A stretch of 64,000 nt of DNA, taken from the NCBI RefSeq assembly GCF_001729485.1, contig NZ_CP017157.1:5642001-5706000 (forward strand), in the 5' to 3' direction. Source of the DNA: Streptomyces lydicus (GTDB taxonomy: Bacteria; Actinomycetota; Actinomycetes; Streptomycetales; Streptomycetaceae). This document shows, in pieces, positions 52,122-61,214 of the stretch; the first letter of the stretch is position 1; every line of letters starts with the position of its first letter. The notes under the pieces were generated by a model. That model was not told the origin of the DNA, ran no database searches, and worked only from the letters and a program-made list of their open reading frames with translations. Both the position numbers and the translations under genes were made by a program.

Positions 52122-52850
52122 TCAGTCGGCGGCGGTGGCCCGTACGGCCTCCTCGATCAGCTGGATGACGCGCTCGGGGTGGGCGAGCATCACCAGGTGC
52201 GAGGAGTCGACCTCGACGGTGGTCATGCCGGCCCGTTGGTAGCCATATCGCTCCACATCCGGATTGATGGTGCGGTCGGCTGTGGCGACCACACCCCACG
52301 AGCGCTTGGTCTTCCAAGCCGCCTTCGGTGCCTTCTCGCTGAAGGTCTGAGCGGCGAGCGGACGCTGGGAGACGGCGAGTACGGAGGCGAGGCGGGGGTC
52401 GACGTCGGCGGCGAAGAGGGAGGGGAACTTCTCGATCTGGACCGACACCTCGGTGCCGGGAGCAGCGGAACCCTCGATCGGGAAGGAGGTGTGGACGAGC
52501 GCGGCGGCGAGGTCGGAGTCGGGGAAGCCGCCCTGCAGCTCGCCCAGGCTCTCGCCTTCTTCCAGGGCGTAACCGGCCAGGTAGACCAGCCCCCTGACGT
52601 TGTCCTCCACGCCGGCGACGGTGATGACGGCACCGCCGTAGGAGTGTCCGACCAGGACGACAGGTCCAGGTATCTGACGGACAACCGAGGCGATGTAGGC
52701 GGAGTCGCCGAGCAGGCTGCGGTTGGGCACCGCCGGCGCCACCACGTCCAGGCCACGGGCGATCAGTCCCGGGATGACGCGGGCGAAGCTGGAGGCGTCG
52801 GCGAAGGCCCCGTGGACCAGGACGACGGTCGGGCTGTCGGAACGGGACAA
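52122..52850 (-). CDS. alpha/beta hydrolase (Ser nucleophile; paralogue of the 41594 gene)
   Basis: A 242-residue hydrolase. It shows VVLVHGAFADASSFARVI, the elbow VGHSYGGAVI with Ser70, and DSSHLVMLAHPERVIQLI with the catalytic His. The whole chain aligns with the 41594-42409 protein, but here the nucleophile is Ser. A TTG start at 52850 has AAAGGGGAG seven bases upstream; the ATG at 52874 in frame would add eight residues. The substrate is unknown. Confidence 0.84.
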   Translation of the reverse strand: MSRSDSPTVVLVHGAFADASSFARVIPGLIARGLDVVAPAVPNRSLLGDSAYIASVVRQIPGPVVLVGHSYGGAVITVAGVEDNVRGLVYLAGYALEEGESLGELQGGFPDSDLAAALVHTSFPIEGSAAPGTEVSVQIEKFPSLFAADVDPRLASVLAVSQRPLAAQTFSEKAPKAAWKTKRSWGVVATADRTINPDVERYGYQRAGMTTVEVDSSHLVMLAHPERVIQLIEEAVRATAAD

Positions 52851-54217
<1,367 letters not shown>

Positions 54218-54221
54218 CCCT

Positions 54222-54250
54222 GCCGCAGGCCCGCCCGACGGGCCTGCGGC
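54222..54250 (+). terminator. hairpin terminator after the chloroperoxidase-like gene
   Basis: Twelve-base perfect arms (gccgcaggcccg at 54222-54233, complement at 54239-54250) with a 5-base loop start 4 bases after the stop codon. Confidence 0.75.
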
Positions 54251-54307
54251 CCGAGACCACCGTCGAGGTACAAGGACCGGCCCCCAATCGGGTCCGTCCC
54301 TCCATGA

Positions 54308-54339
54308 CACTCCTGCCGCGCGGCGCGCTGACAGGAGTG
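54308..54339 (-). terminator. weaker hairpin facing the APC permease gene
   Basis: Eight-base arms (cactcctg at 54308-54315, caggagtg at 54332-54339) with a GC-rich 16-base loop. It is about 116 bases past the end of the minus-strand APC permease gene and may terminate that transcript. Confidence 0.4.
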
Positions 54340-54454
54340 ACCCCGGGCGGGGTTACGGCGCCCTTCCGCCCGGGGGACGCATGCAGGCGCCCTTGTGCCG
54401 GGGCAGGCTCGGTATCCCCCGTAAACCGGGTCTGCCCCCCTGCATGTGACGGGG

Positions 54455-56269
54455 TCACACGTCCAACTGGATTTTGAGCAGGCATACGACTACGTCGGTG
54501 CGGGAACTCAGCAGGCCGGCCATGAGAATGCCCCGTTGGTTCTGGAGAATCCGGTAGCGGCCGTGCAGGGGTTCCGCCTGGGGAATGAGTACGGCGACCT
54601 GCCTGCCGTTGCGGGCGACCTGCTCGACGTAGCCGATGACTGGATGCACCAGGGAGTGCTGAGGGCTGTCGATGATGTCGAGCCGTGGGCCGGGGTTCCA
54701 TCGCGCCCAGTCGGCGCGCATGGCGTCTGCTTTCGTCCGGTCGTCGAAGACGGCGACCACGACGACCTCATCGCCCAGTGAGGACGCGGCGTTGAGGGCG
54801 GCGACCGCGACCATGTCGACCCTGCCCAGGGGGACGATGACCAGACTGCGGGTTCGTGTGGGGCGTGGCGGGGGGCCGTCCAGTCCGAGTTGGTCGCGAA
54901 CGCGCGTGTAATAGCGCTCGATCCGGGAGAACAGCAGCATCAGCAGCGGCACGGTGAGAACGACGATCCAGGCACCGGCGAGGAACTTGGTGGCGAGCAG
55001 GACGATTCCGGCGACGGCGGTCAGCACGGCCCCGACGCCGTTGATCAACGCCCGGCGCGACCAGCCGTCGGGGCGTTGCATGCTCCAGTGCCGGACGAGG
55101 CCGATCTGGCTGATGGTGAAGCCGACGAAGACGCCGATGGCAAAGAGCGGGATCAGGCGCTGGGTGTCGGCACTGACGACGACCAGCATGACGCCGGCCA
55201 GCACCGCCAGTGCCACGACGCCCCAGCGGTGGACGGGCCGCTCCGAGCGGAGGGCGAACAGATGAGGGAGGCGGTCGTCCTTGGCGAGGACGCTCATCAG
55301 GACCGGAAGGCCGCCGAAGCTGGTGTTCGCGGCGATGCCCAGCACGAGAGTGACGATGAGGCTGATGGCGTAGTAGGGCCAGCCGGTCCCGAAGGCGCCG
55401 GCGGTCAGCTGGGCCAACACCGTCACACCGCCGCGTGGCACCACGTGATGGCTGCGGATCAGCAACGACAGCCCGACGAGCATGGCGCCCAGCAGCAACC
55501 CCAGCATCAGCTCGGTGTGTTGCGCCCGCCTGACGCGTGGTTGGCGGAACATCGGAACGGCGTTGGCGATGGCCTCCACCCCGGTCAGCGCTGAGCATCC
55601 GGCGGAGAACGCCTTGAGCACCAGGAGCGCGCTCAGCGCCTCGACGGCGGGAAAGGACTGGGACGTCCCGACCGTGGCTGCGGGATGGGCCCGAAACAGC
55701 CCCACCACGATGACACCGATCACGCTGACGATGAACAGCACTGTGGGCAGCATCAGCACCCGCGCGCTGTCCGCGATGCCGCGCAGATTGACGAGGGTGA
55801 GGAGGAGCAGCGCGATCAGGCATACGGCCAGAAGATGATCGGAGAGGGCGGGAAACGCCGAGGCGAGGCTCGCGGCGCCGGCGGCGAGACTGACTGCGAC
55901 GGTGAGGACGTAGTCGATGATGAGGCTGGCCGCGGCCAGCAGACTGACCGTTCTGCCCAAATCTTTCTTCGCCACCGCATAGGCTCCACCGCCGTCCGGG
56001 TGCACGGCGATCACCTGGCGGTAGGAGACGACCAGGACGGCCAGCAAACCGGCGATGACCAGCGTGATCGGCAGCATCGCAGTGAGCGCGCCCGAACCGG
56101 CAGCCACCAGCACGACGACCACGGCCTCCGGGCCGTATGCGACCGAGCTGAGGGCGTCCAGTGACAGGGCGGCCAGCCCCTGGAGCACGGTCAGGTGGGA
56201 CTTTCCGCCCTCGCCGTGACGCCGTGGGACCTTGGGGTGCGGTTTCTTGAGCGCAAGCCCGAGGGGCAC
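54455..56269 (-). CDS. APC-superfamily amino acid/cation permease
   Basis: A 604-residue membrane transporter with about twelve segments to residue 460 and a soluble C-terminal domain of about 130 residues (SLVIVPLGRVDMVAVAALNAA onward, a USP-like alpha/beta pattern). The first segment carries LTVLQGLAALSLDALSSVAYGPEA, typical of a GC-rich Gram-positive branch related to KimA-type potassium importers as well as amino-acid permeases. Substrate therefore stays open. The start is GTG 56269 with a weak ribosome-binding site. A possible small ORF ends 14 bases upstream. Confidence 0.83.
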   Translation of the reverse strand: MPLGLALKKPHPKVPRRHGEGGKSHLTVLQGLAALSLDALSSVAYGPEAVVVVLVAAGSGALTAMLPITLVIAGLLAVLVVSYRQVIAVHPDGGGAYAVAKKDLGRTVSLLAAASLIIDYVLTVAVSLAAGAASLASAFPALSDHLLAVCLIALLLLTLVNLRGIADSARVLMLPTVLFIVSVIGVIVVGLFRAHPAATVGTSQSFPAVEALSALLVLKAFSAGCSALTGVEAIANAVPMFRQPRVRRAQHTELMLGLLLGAMLVGLSLLIRSHHVVPRGGVTVLAQLTAGAFGTGWPYYAISLIVTLVLGIAANTSFGGLPVLMSVLAKDDRLPHLFALRSERPVHRWGVVALAVLAGVMLVVVSADTQRLIPLFAIGVFVGFTISQIGLVRHWSMQRPDGWSRRALINGVGAVLTAVAGIVLLATKFLAGAWIVVLTVPLLMLLFSRIERYYTRVRDQLGLDGPPPRPTRTRSLVIVPLGRVDMVAVAALNAASSLGDEVVVVAVFDDRTKADAMRADWARWNPGPRLDIIDSPQHSLVHPVIGYVEQVARNGRQVAVLIPQAEPLHGRYRILQNQRGILMAGLLSSRTDVVVCLLKIQLDV

Positions 56270-56812
56270 GGAAACTCACTCGTTCATTCGGCGGAGGCAC
56301 CACCCATGCCGGGCCGTGGCACTACGGCAATGCTCATGACGTCTCCATTTCGGTGAGAGATAACCGCCTGATCCAGCTTCGGAGAGTCTCCGGGGACCTG
56401 CACGCCCACCGCGCTGGACGGGTGCGATGTGGAGGACGACCACGCACAGGTTCTGGACCTGGCGGACCACGGATCAGGACCCGCGCACCGAGGGGATGAC
56501 AGCTCCGGCGACGGGGAGCGCCCCGCCTCCTGGAGCGGGAAGTAGTCTCCCGGCCGCGTCGAGCGCCGCCACACGTACGCCGCTGTCGCCATCACGAGGA
56601 TCAGCCCCGCCAGGATGAGCAGTTCGATCCCCTCGACGTTCCACCGGAAGGACTTCCTCAGCCGTCACAGGGTGCCCCGGCCCACAGGCGCGGCGTGCTG
56701 TCGAACGGGTGACCGGGCGGACCCTCCACAGCTGCGTGGCCGCCGCTCGCCGAGCCGGGCGGGGGGGCTCTGGCCCCTGGCGGGGTGACCTGCGCAATCC
56801 GGGCAGGGCCGG
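56270..56812. other. upstream region of the APC permease with a weak small-ORF candidate
   Basis: This 543-base region has one minus-strand frame worth noting (see 56284-56595). I looked for a riboswitch-like hairpin set because such permeases can be controlled by RNA, but could not recognise a known class. Confidence 0.35.
56284..56595 (-). CDS. possible small single-pass membrane protein
   Basis: The frame is open from about 56660 to the TGA at 56284. Upstream of the GTG at 56595 the same frame reads IELLILAGLILV, continuing into MATAAYVWRRSTRPGDYFPL, a good membrane segment with high third-position G+C. After about 50 codons the bias drops and the sequence is Ser/Pro-rich, ending near MSIAVVPRPGMGGASAE. 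That last ATG (56337) has its own GGAG, so a 17-residue leader peptide is an alternative reading. No family is recognised; this may be decayed DNA. Confidence 0.25.
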   Translation of the reverse strand: MMATAAYVWRRSTRPGDYFPLQEAGRSPSPELSSPRCAGPDPWSARSRTCAWSSSTSHPSSAVGVQVPGDSPKLDQAVISHRNGDVMSIAVVPRPGMGGASAE

Positions 56813-57262
56813 CTACAGGAGCAGGTCGAAGATGGCGGTCGCGCCCTCCCAGTGCTTGGTCTGGGGGTTTTTGACGTCGGGGTACATGATCTTGAAGGTT
56901 TCGGCGAGTGCCACGCTCAGCCCGCCGATGATCTCCGGGTACCGGGCCTCGGTCTCCTCACTGGGTGCCCGGTCGAGCAGGGGGTGCGTGGCCAACTGCT
57001 CGAGGATCGGCTTGAGCTCGACCTCCTCGTCCAGCTGCCGGAACCGGTGAATACTCTCCTGAAGCCCCTTGGTGATCGGTAGATCCCACAGCTCGACGAT
57101 GTCCCGGTCGTTCGCCTTGGCCGCGGCCTGGGCGACGAGCAGGAGGTCGTAGAGCTTGCCGTCGACGAAGTCGCTGTACCGCTTCAGATCGTTCTTGTCC
57201 ACGTCGAGACTTGCGGCGGCACGGAAGAACCTTTCGAACCTGGACACGCCCATCACGGTCAT
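56813..57262 (-). CDS. DUF1931 histone-fold protein
   Basis: A 149-residue helical protein. The sequence MGVSRFERFFRAAASLDVD, KNDLKRYSDFVDGKLYDLL and WDLPITKGLQESIHRFRQLD is that of DUF1931, a family whose Aquifex member (AQ_328, PDB 1R4V as I recall) has two histone folds in one chain. The second half (LSVALAETFKIMYPDVKNPQTKHWEGATAIFDLLL) would be the second fold. Bacterial histone-fold proteins may bind DNA or act as small scaffolds; the role here is unknown. ATG start at 57262 with GAGGAGG upstream. It is divergent from an uncharacterised gene. Confidence 0.85.
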   Translation of the reverse strand: MTVMGVSRFERFFRAAASLDVDKNDLKRYSDFVDGKLYDLLLVAQAAAKANDRDIVELWDLPITKGLQESIHRFRQLDEEVELKPILEQLATHPLLDRAPSEETEARYPEIIGGLSVALAETFKIMYPDVKNPQTKHWEGATAIFDLLL

Positions 57263-57666
57263 GGCTTTCGCCTCCTCACCCTCGGTGACTACTCCACACC
57301 GGCGGCGGTCCGCCCACCGGCGCGCAATGCCAGTCCCAGGGTTCCAGACACCTCCGGGGCACGCCTGCGCATGCCAGGCCGAAGCCATGGCGTTTGTTTC
57401 ACCTGACAGGCCAAGCGATCGGAACGTTCCCGGAATTGGCCGCGAGAGCCGCCCGTCGGCGGCGTAGAATGGCGTAAACAAGAGGACGCGAAGCGTTACC
57501 TCGCCGTATGAGCCATGGATGCTCCGGACCGGCGAATCATCCGCCGCTGATACAGGGGTGCACAGTCAGGCAACCGAGCGTTATCCCCTCCTCCCCCGGT
57601 GAGCGCCATTCCCGGCGGATTTCCCGCAGTCCCGTGGCACGGCAACGCGTGGAAGGTGTGAGCCTC
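57263..57666. other. divergent promoter region with a GGAACGTTCC palindrome
   Basis: These 404 bases lie between the DUF1931 gene and the next plus-strand gene. A perfect 10-base palindrome ggaacgttcc is at 57421-57430. I see no coding frame and no clear -35/-10 pair. Confidence 0.45.
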
Positions 57667-58017
57667 GTGGTGGTGAAGCTGAACGCACGAGCCTTTGAGC
57701 ATGCGAAGAAGCTGGTCAAGGAACGGCGGGTGGTCCTCGACGACCGGGACGAGTGGAGCGAACACCGCCCCTCGGCCGAGGAGGAGAACCGCTACCTGGA
57801 GCAGCACGGCTTCGCCGAATACCGGAAGTGGTACCTCGGCGAAGACGACGAACAAAAAGAAGAGAACAAAGGCCGGTACAAGTTCCCCTATGGCGACTTC
57901 GAGAAAGTGCACCGCTGCGGAATCCTCTCCGCGGAGTCACGCGCCGGGCAGTACAAGCACACCGACATAGAGGTTGCCGTGGCTCATGTGCACGGAATGC
58001 TGGAAGAACTTTCCTGA
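57667..58017 (+). CDS. conserved hypothetical charged protein
   Basis: A 116-residue soluble protein rich in charged residues. It begins VVVKLNARAFEHAKKLVKER and contains SAEEENRYLEQHGFAEYRKWYLG and YKFPYGDFEKVHRCGILSAES, with one Cys. I recall similar proteins in other bacteria starting MVKLNAR but know no function. GGAAGG lies 10 bases before the GTG at 57667; the next GTG (57670) is equally possible. The upstream extension to 57508 has no coding bias. It is divergent from the DUF1931 histone-fold gene. Confidence 0.7.
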   Translation: MVVKLNARAFEHAKKLVKERRVVLDDRDEWSEHRPSAEEENRYLEQHGFAEYRKWYLGEDDEQKEENKGRYKFPYGDFEKVHRCGILSAESRAGQYKHTDIEVAVAHVHGMLEELS

Positions 58018-58256
58018 GCCGGACTCATGCCCCGCCTGCCGTCCCCGCACCGCCCGGCACCCGCCACTACGCGGCGATCCTGCAACTCCCCCTCACCGCG
58101 CCCTACGAGAAGGCCGACTGATTCGCCCGCAACTTCCCGGCGTTCCGGCCGGACTCCTCGGTTCGCTCCCGGGCGGCACCGCGTGGTAGCTCACGTGGAC
58201 GGGTGCACGGTGCGGCTGACGGCGGACGGCCCCGGCCTCGCCCTAAGCTCGGCGCC

Positions 58257-60458
58257 GTGACGTGGCTGCGGGCGCTGGGGCTGATCGTGCGCTCCGGACT
58301 GACCATTGAGAGGACCCGGCTCGAACCGCTGGTCGCACTGCGCGCCGCGGCCGGAGTGGCAACCGTGATCGGGCTCGCGCTGTGGCTTGCCTCCCCGGCC
58401 CATGCCGCGTCCGCCGCGTTCGGAGCCTTCTCGGCCGGCACCGCCACGTTCCAGCGGAGTTGGCGCCCGCGCAAGGTGCTCGCGCTGGCCGCCGGCGTGG
58501 GCCTGGCGCTCAGCACCTTCCTGGGATATCTGGCGGGGGCGCACCCCGTGCCGTTCCTCCTGCTGCTCGCCGTGTGGTCCTTCGGCGCCGGAATGGCCTG
58601 GGCCGCGGGCTCGACCGCCGGGATCGTCGCGGCCACCACGATCGGCATCATGCTGGTGACCATCACCCTGCCGACCACCGTGGTGCAGGCGCTGGAGCAA
58701 GCCGCGGTGATCGCCTTCGGCGGTGTGGTGCAAGCGACGCTGATCCTGCTGTTCCCGATCCGCCGCTGGGGAGCGCACCGGGATGCGCTCGCCTGCGCCC
58801 TCGCCGCCGTGGCCGACTACGCCCGGCGGCTGCGGCACGACCCGGTGGCCCCCTTCGCCCCGGAACCGATGATGACGGCCCGCGACGCCGCTGCGGTCAC
58901 GCCGTGGCAGGCGCGCCGGCGGCCCGCCGCCCTGCACGGCCCCCGCGGCCTGGCCGAGCGCATCCGCCCGGTCCTCGCCTCCCTCGCCGACCCCCGGGTC
59001 GGCGCTCCGGCGGAGGGGCCGGAACGCGACCGGGCGCGGGAACTCCTGAAGGCGGCCGGCGAGGTGCTGGACGCCGCTGCCCACTCGATCCGCCGCGGTA
59101 CCCCGGTCCGGGCGCCCTCCGAAGCCATGGAGGCCCTCCGGAGCGGGGAGGACGAGGTGCTGCGGGGGCCGGCGCGGCTGGCAGCGGTGCGGCTGTCCGA
59201 TCTGCTGCGCGAGGTCGTGGAGACCGCGGACAGCGGCGGCACCCACGCGGCGAACGCCCCGGCACTGGTGCGTCCGACCATGTTCCGGATGGTGCCGGTC
59301 GTGCTGCGTGCGATGCGCCGCGAGCTCACCCGGGACTCGACTGTGCTCCGGCACGCTGTACGTCTCGCCGGGGTGGCGTGCCTCGGCTACCTGCTCGGCA
59401 ATGCGCTTCCGCTGGGCCACGGCTACTGGGTGCCGATCACCTCCGTCATGGTGCTGCGGCCCGACTTCCACCAGACCTACTCCCGTGCTGTGGCCCGGTT
59501 CTCCGGCACTCTCGTAGGCGTCGGCCTGGCCACCGGAGTGGTGCAGTTGGCTCACCCGGGCGCATATCTGTCCGGCGGTCTGGCCGTGTTCTCAGCCGGG
59601 TTGATGTACCTGCTGATGCACACCGGGTACGCGGTCTCGCAGTCCTTCGCCGCAGCGTATGTCGTCTTCCTGCTCGGGATGGGGGGCGCGGAGTGGCACC
59701 AGACGGTGCGGGACCGAGTGCTGCTGACCCTGCTCGGCGGTGCGCTCGCGATGCTGGCCTATGTGGTCTTTCCGGCCTGGGAGACCCCGCGGCTGCTGGA
59801 CCGTCTCGCGGACTGGCTCGCCGCGAACGGGCGGTACGCGGCGGCGGTGGTCGGCAGCTACGCGGATCCCGGCGGCGGGCATCGCGCGGAAGTGCGGCAG
59901 GCACTGCTTGCCGCCCGTAAGAAGGAGGCCGCGTGGGACGAGGCTTTCGAGCGGTCCAAGCAAGAGCCGGTGAAGCATCGTGGACTGACCCGCAGTGCGG
60001 CCCAGGACGCGTATGAGGCGCTCAAGTCGATGGGGCGGGCGGCGATGCTTCTGGAGGCCCATCTGCCAGGGCCAGGGGTGCGGCCCGTCCCGGAAGCCGC
60101 ACTGTTCGCGGCGGCCCTGCGGGCGGACACCGCGCGTGCGGCCCGGGACGTACGCGAGCGGCGGGCCCCGGGATGGGAGCGGGTAGCGGCGGCGCTCGAC
60201 GCCTGGGAGGGCGCGGACGACGGTGATGATCCGGTGGTGCGGCGTGGCGCGGAACTTTTGCTGGGGGCCCTGGAGGAGCTGACGGCCGCGCTGGGCACGA
60301 CACCGCTGGAACGGGATGTCGAGTCGGTCCGGGAGGCGCGGGAGAACCGGCAGGAGCGACCGGCACCGGAGGAAGCGGCGGCAGAGGCGGAAGAGGAACA
60401 GGAACTCCGGCGGGGGCGCGGTGACGGCTCGGCTCCGCCACCCGAGGACGTCGGATAG
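58257..60458 (+). CDS. FUSC-family (aromatic acid exporter-like) membrane protein
   Basis: A 733-residue membrane protein with the duplicated FUSC plan: five to six segments near residues 25-150, a soluble middle domain to about 345, a second set of segments from RHAVRLAGVACLGYLLGNALPL to about 500, and a charged C-terminal domain ending in a Glu-rich tail. Such proteins export aromatic acids or unknown compounds (YccS/AaeB group). The GTG at 58257 starts VTWLRALGLIV; a GTG at 58203 is possible but adds a non-conserved lead. A TAAGCT hexamer just upstream suggests a short leader. It is probably monocistronic. Confidence 0.83.
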   Translation: MTWLRALGLIVRSGLTIERTRLEPLVALRAAAGVATVIGLALWLASPAHAASAAFGAFSAGTATFQRSWRPRKVLALAAGVGLALSTFLGYLAGAHPVPFLLLLAVWSFGAGMAWAAGSTAGIVAATTIGIMLVTITLPTTVVQALEQAAVIAFGGVVQATLILLFPIRRWGAHRDALACALAAVADYARRLRHDPVAPFAPEPMMTARDAAAVTPWQARRRPAALHGPRGLAERIRPVLASLADPRVGAPAEGPERDRARELLKAAGEVLDAAAHSIRRGTPVRAPSEAMEALRSGEDEVLRGPARLAAVRLSDLLREVVETADSGGTHAANAPALVRPTMFRMVPVVLRAMRRELTRDSTVLRHAVRLAGVACLGYLLGNALPLGHGYWVPITSVMVLRPDFHQTYSRAVARFSGTLVGVGLATGVVQLAHPGAYLSGGLAVFSAGLMYLLMHTGYAVSQSFAAAYVVFLLGMGGAEWHQTVRDRVLLTLLGGALAMLAYVVFPAWETPRLLDRLADWLAANGRYAAAVVGSYADPGGGHRAEVRQALLAARKKEAAWDEAFERSKQEPVKHRGLTRSAAQDAYEALKSMGRAAMLLEAHLPGPGVRPVPEAALFAAALRADTARAARDVRERRAPGWERVAAALDAWEGADDGDDPVVRRGAELLLGALEELTAALGTTPLERDVESVREARENRQERPAPEEAAAEAEEEQELRRGRGDGSAPPPEDVG

Positions 60459-60549
60459 GCAGCGCCGCGTTCCGTGCGGCAAGCCGGGGTTTCGTGCCGG
60501 AACCGGACGGCGGGATGTGCGCACGGCCGGAGCCGCGCGGTGAGCGGTG

Positions 60550-61194
60550 TCAGGTCTCCCCGGAGGCCGGTGGCCCGGTCTCCTCGTCGGGATCGAGGAA
60601 GTACGGATTTTCCATGATCATGCCGTTCAGCCAGACCTTCGGATGGGCCTTGATCAGTGGGACGATCAGGTCACTGTGGAACATCTCCAGGTCGTACATG
60701 CACATCCCCACCTGGGGATGCGACCGCAGCCACCGGGTCGCGTGCATCTCGTACCGGACCAGGTCCTCGACGAAGGCGGGCTGCACCAAGGGCTGGGCCC
60801 AGCTCATATCGGCGGCGAGCCGGGCGCAGGTGTCGTTGTCGGCCGGGAACATCTCGTCCGACCATGCGGAGAGCCGGGCCAGTGTGCGGTCTCCGTCGAA
60901 GGTCCCGTCCCGCAGATACTCGTTCGGGCCCCTGATCTGGAGGCTGTTGCCGCCCCCGCCCACCGCGGGGGCGTGAGAGGCCAAGACGTCGCGAAAAGTA
61001 CCGCCGTCGCCCTCGGTGCCCAAGAGGAGGCAGATGTGCCCTGCGCTCAGGCCCTCCGCCAAGAAGGGGGTCATGAGCTGGTCCCGCTCGGCACGCCCCC
61101 GGTACAGGGCACAGATGTGGTCGCCGGGAGTCAGTGGTACCCCGCCCAGGTGAGCGACAGCGGCCACGGGAGCGTCCGCTGTCCGCCGGTGCAT
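60550..61194 (-). CDS. MEDS-domain sensor protein
   Basis: A 214-residue protein of the MEDS (methanogen/methylotroph DcmR sensory) type. The family start LTPGDHICALYRGRAERDQLMTPFLAEGL and the segments HICLLLGTEGDG and LVRYEMHATRWLRSHPQVGMCMYDLEMF are clear. MEDS domains sense small ligands and control partner regulators. AGGAGG is ideally placed before the ATG at 61194, 20 bases after the PucR-type gene, so both form one operon and may form a sensing pair. Confidence 0.87.
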   Translation of the reverse strand: MHRRTADAPVAAVAHLGGVPLTPGDHICALYRGRAERDQLMTPFLAEGLSAGHICLLLGTEGDGGTFRDVLASHAPAVGGGGNSLQIRGPNEYLRDGTFDGDRTLARLSAWSDEMFPADNDTCARLAADMSWAQPLVQPAFVEDLVRYEMHATRWLRSHPQVGMCMYDLEMFHSDLIVPLIKAHPKVWLNGMIMENPYFLDPDEETGPPASGET

Positions 61195-61214
61195 CGCTCG
61201 CCTCCTGGTCAGGG

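Noticed and set aside
56270..56812. A riboswitch upstream of the APC permease
   Set aside because: The region has several short stems but I could not match any known class. A covariance-model search would decide.
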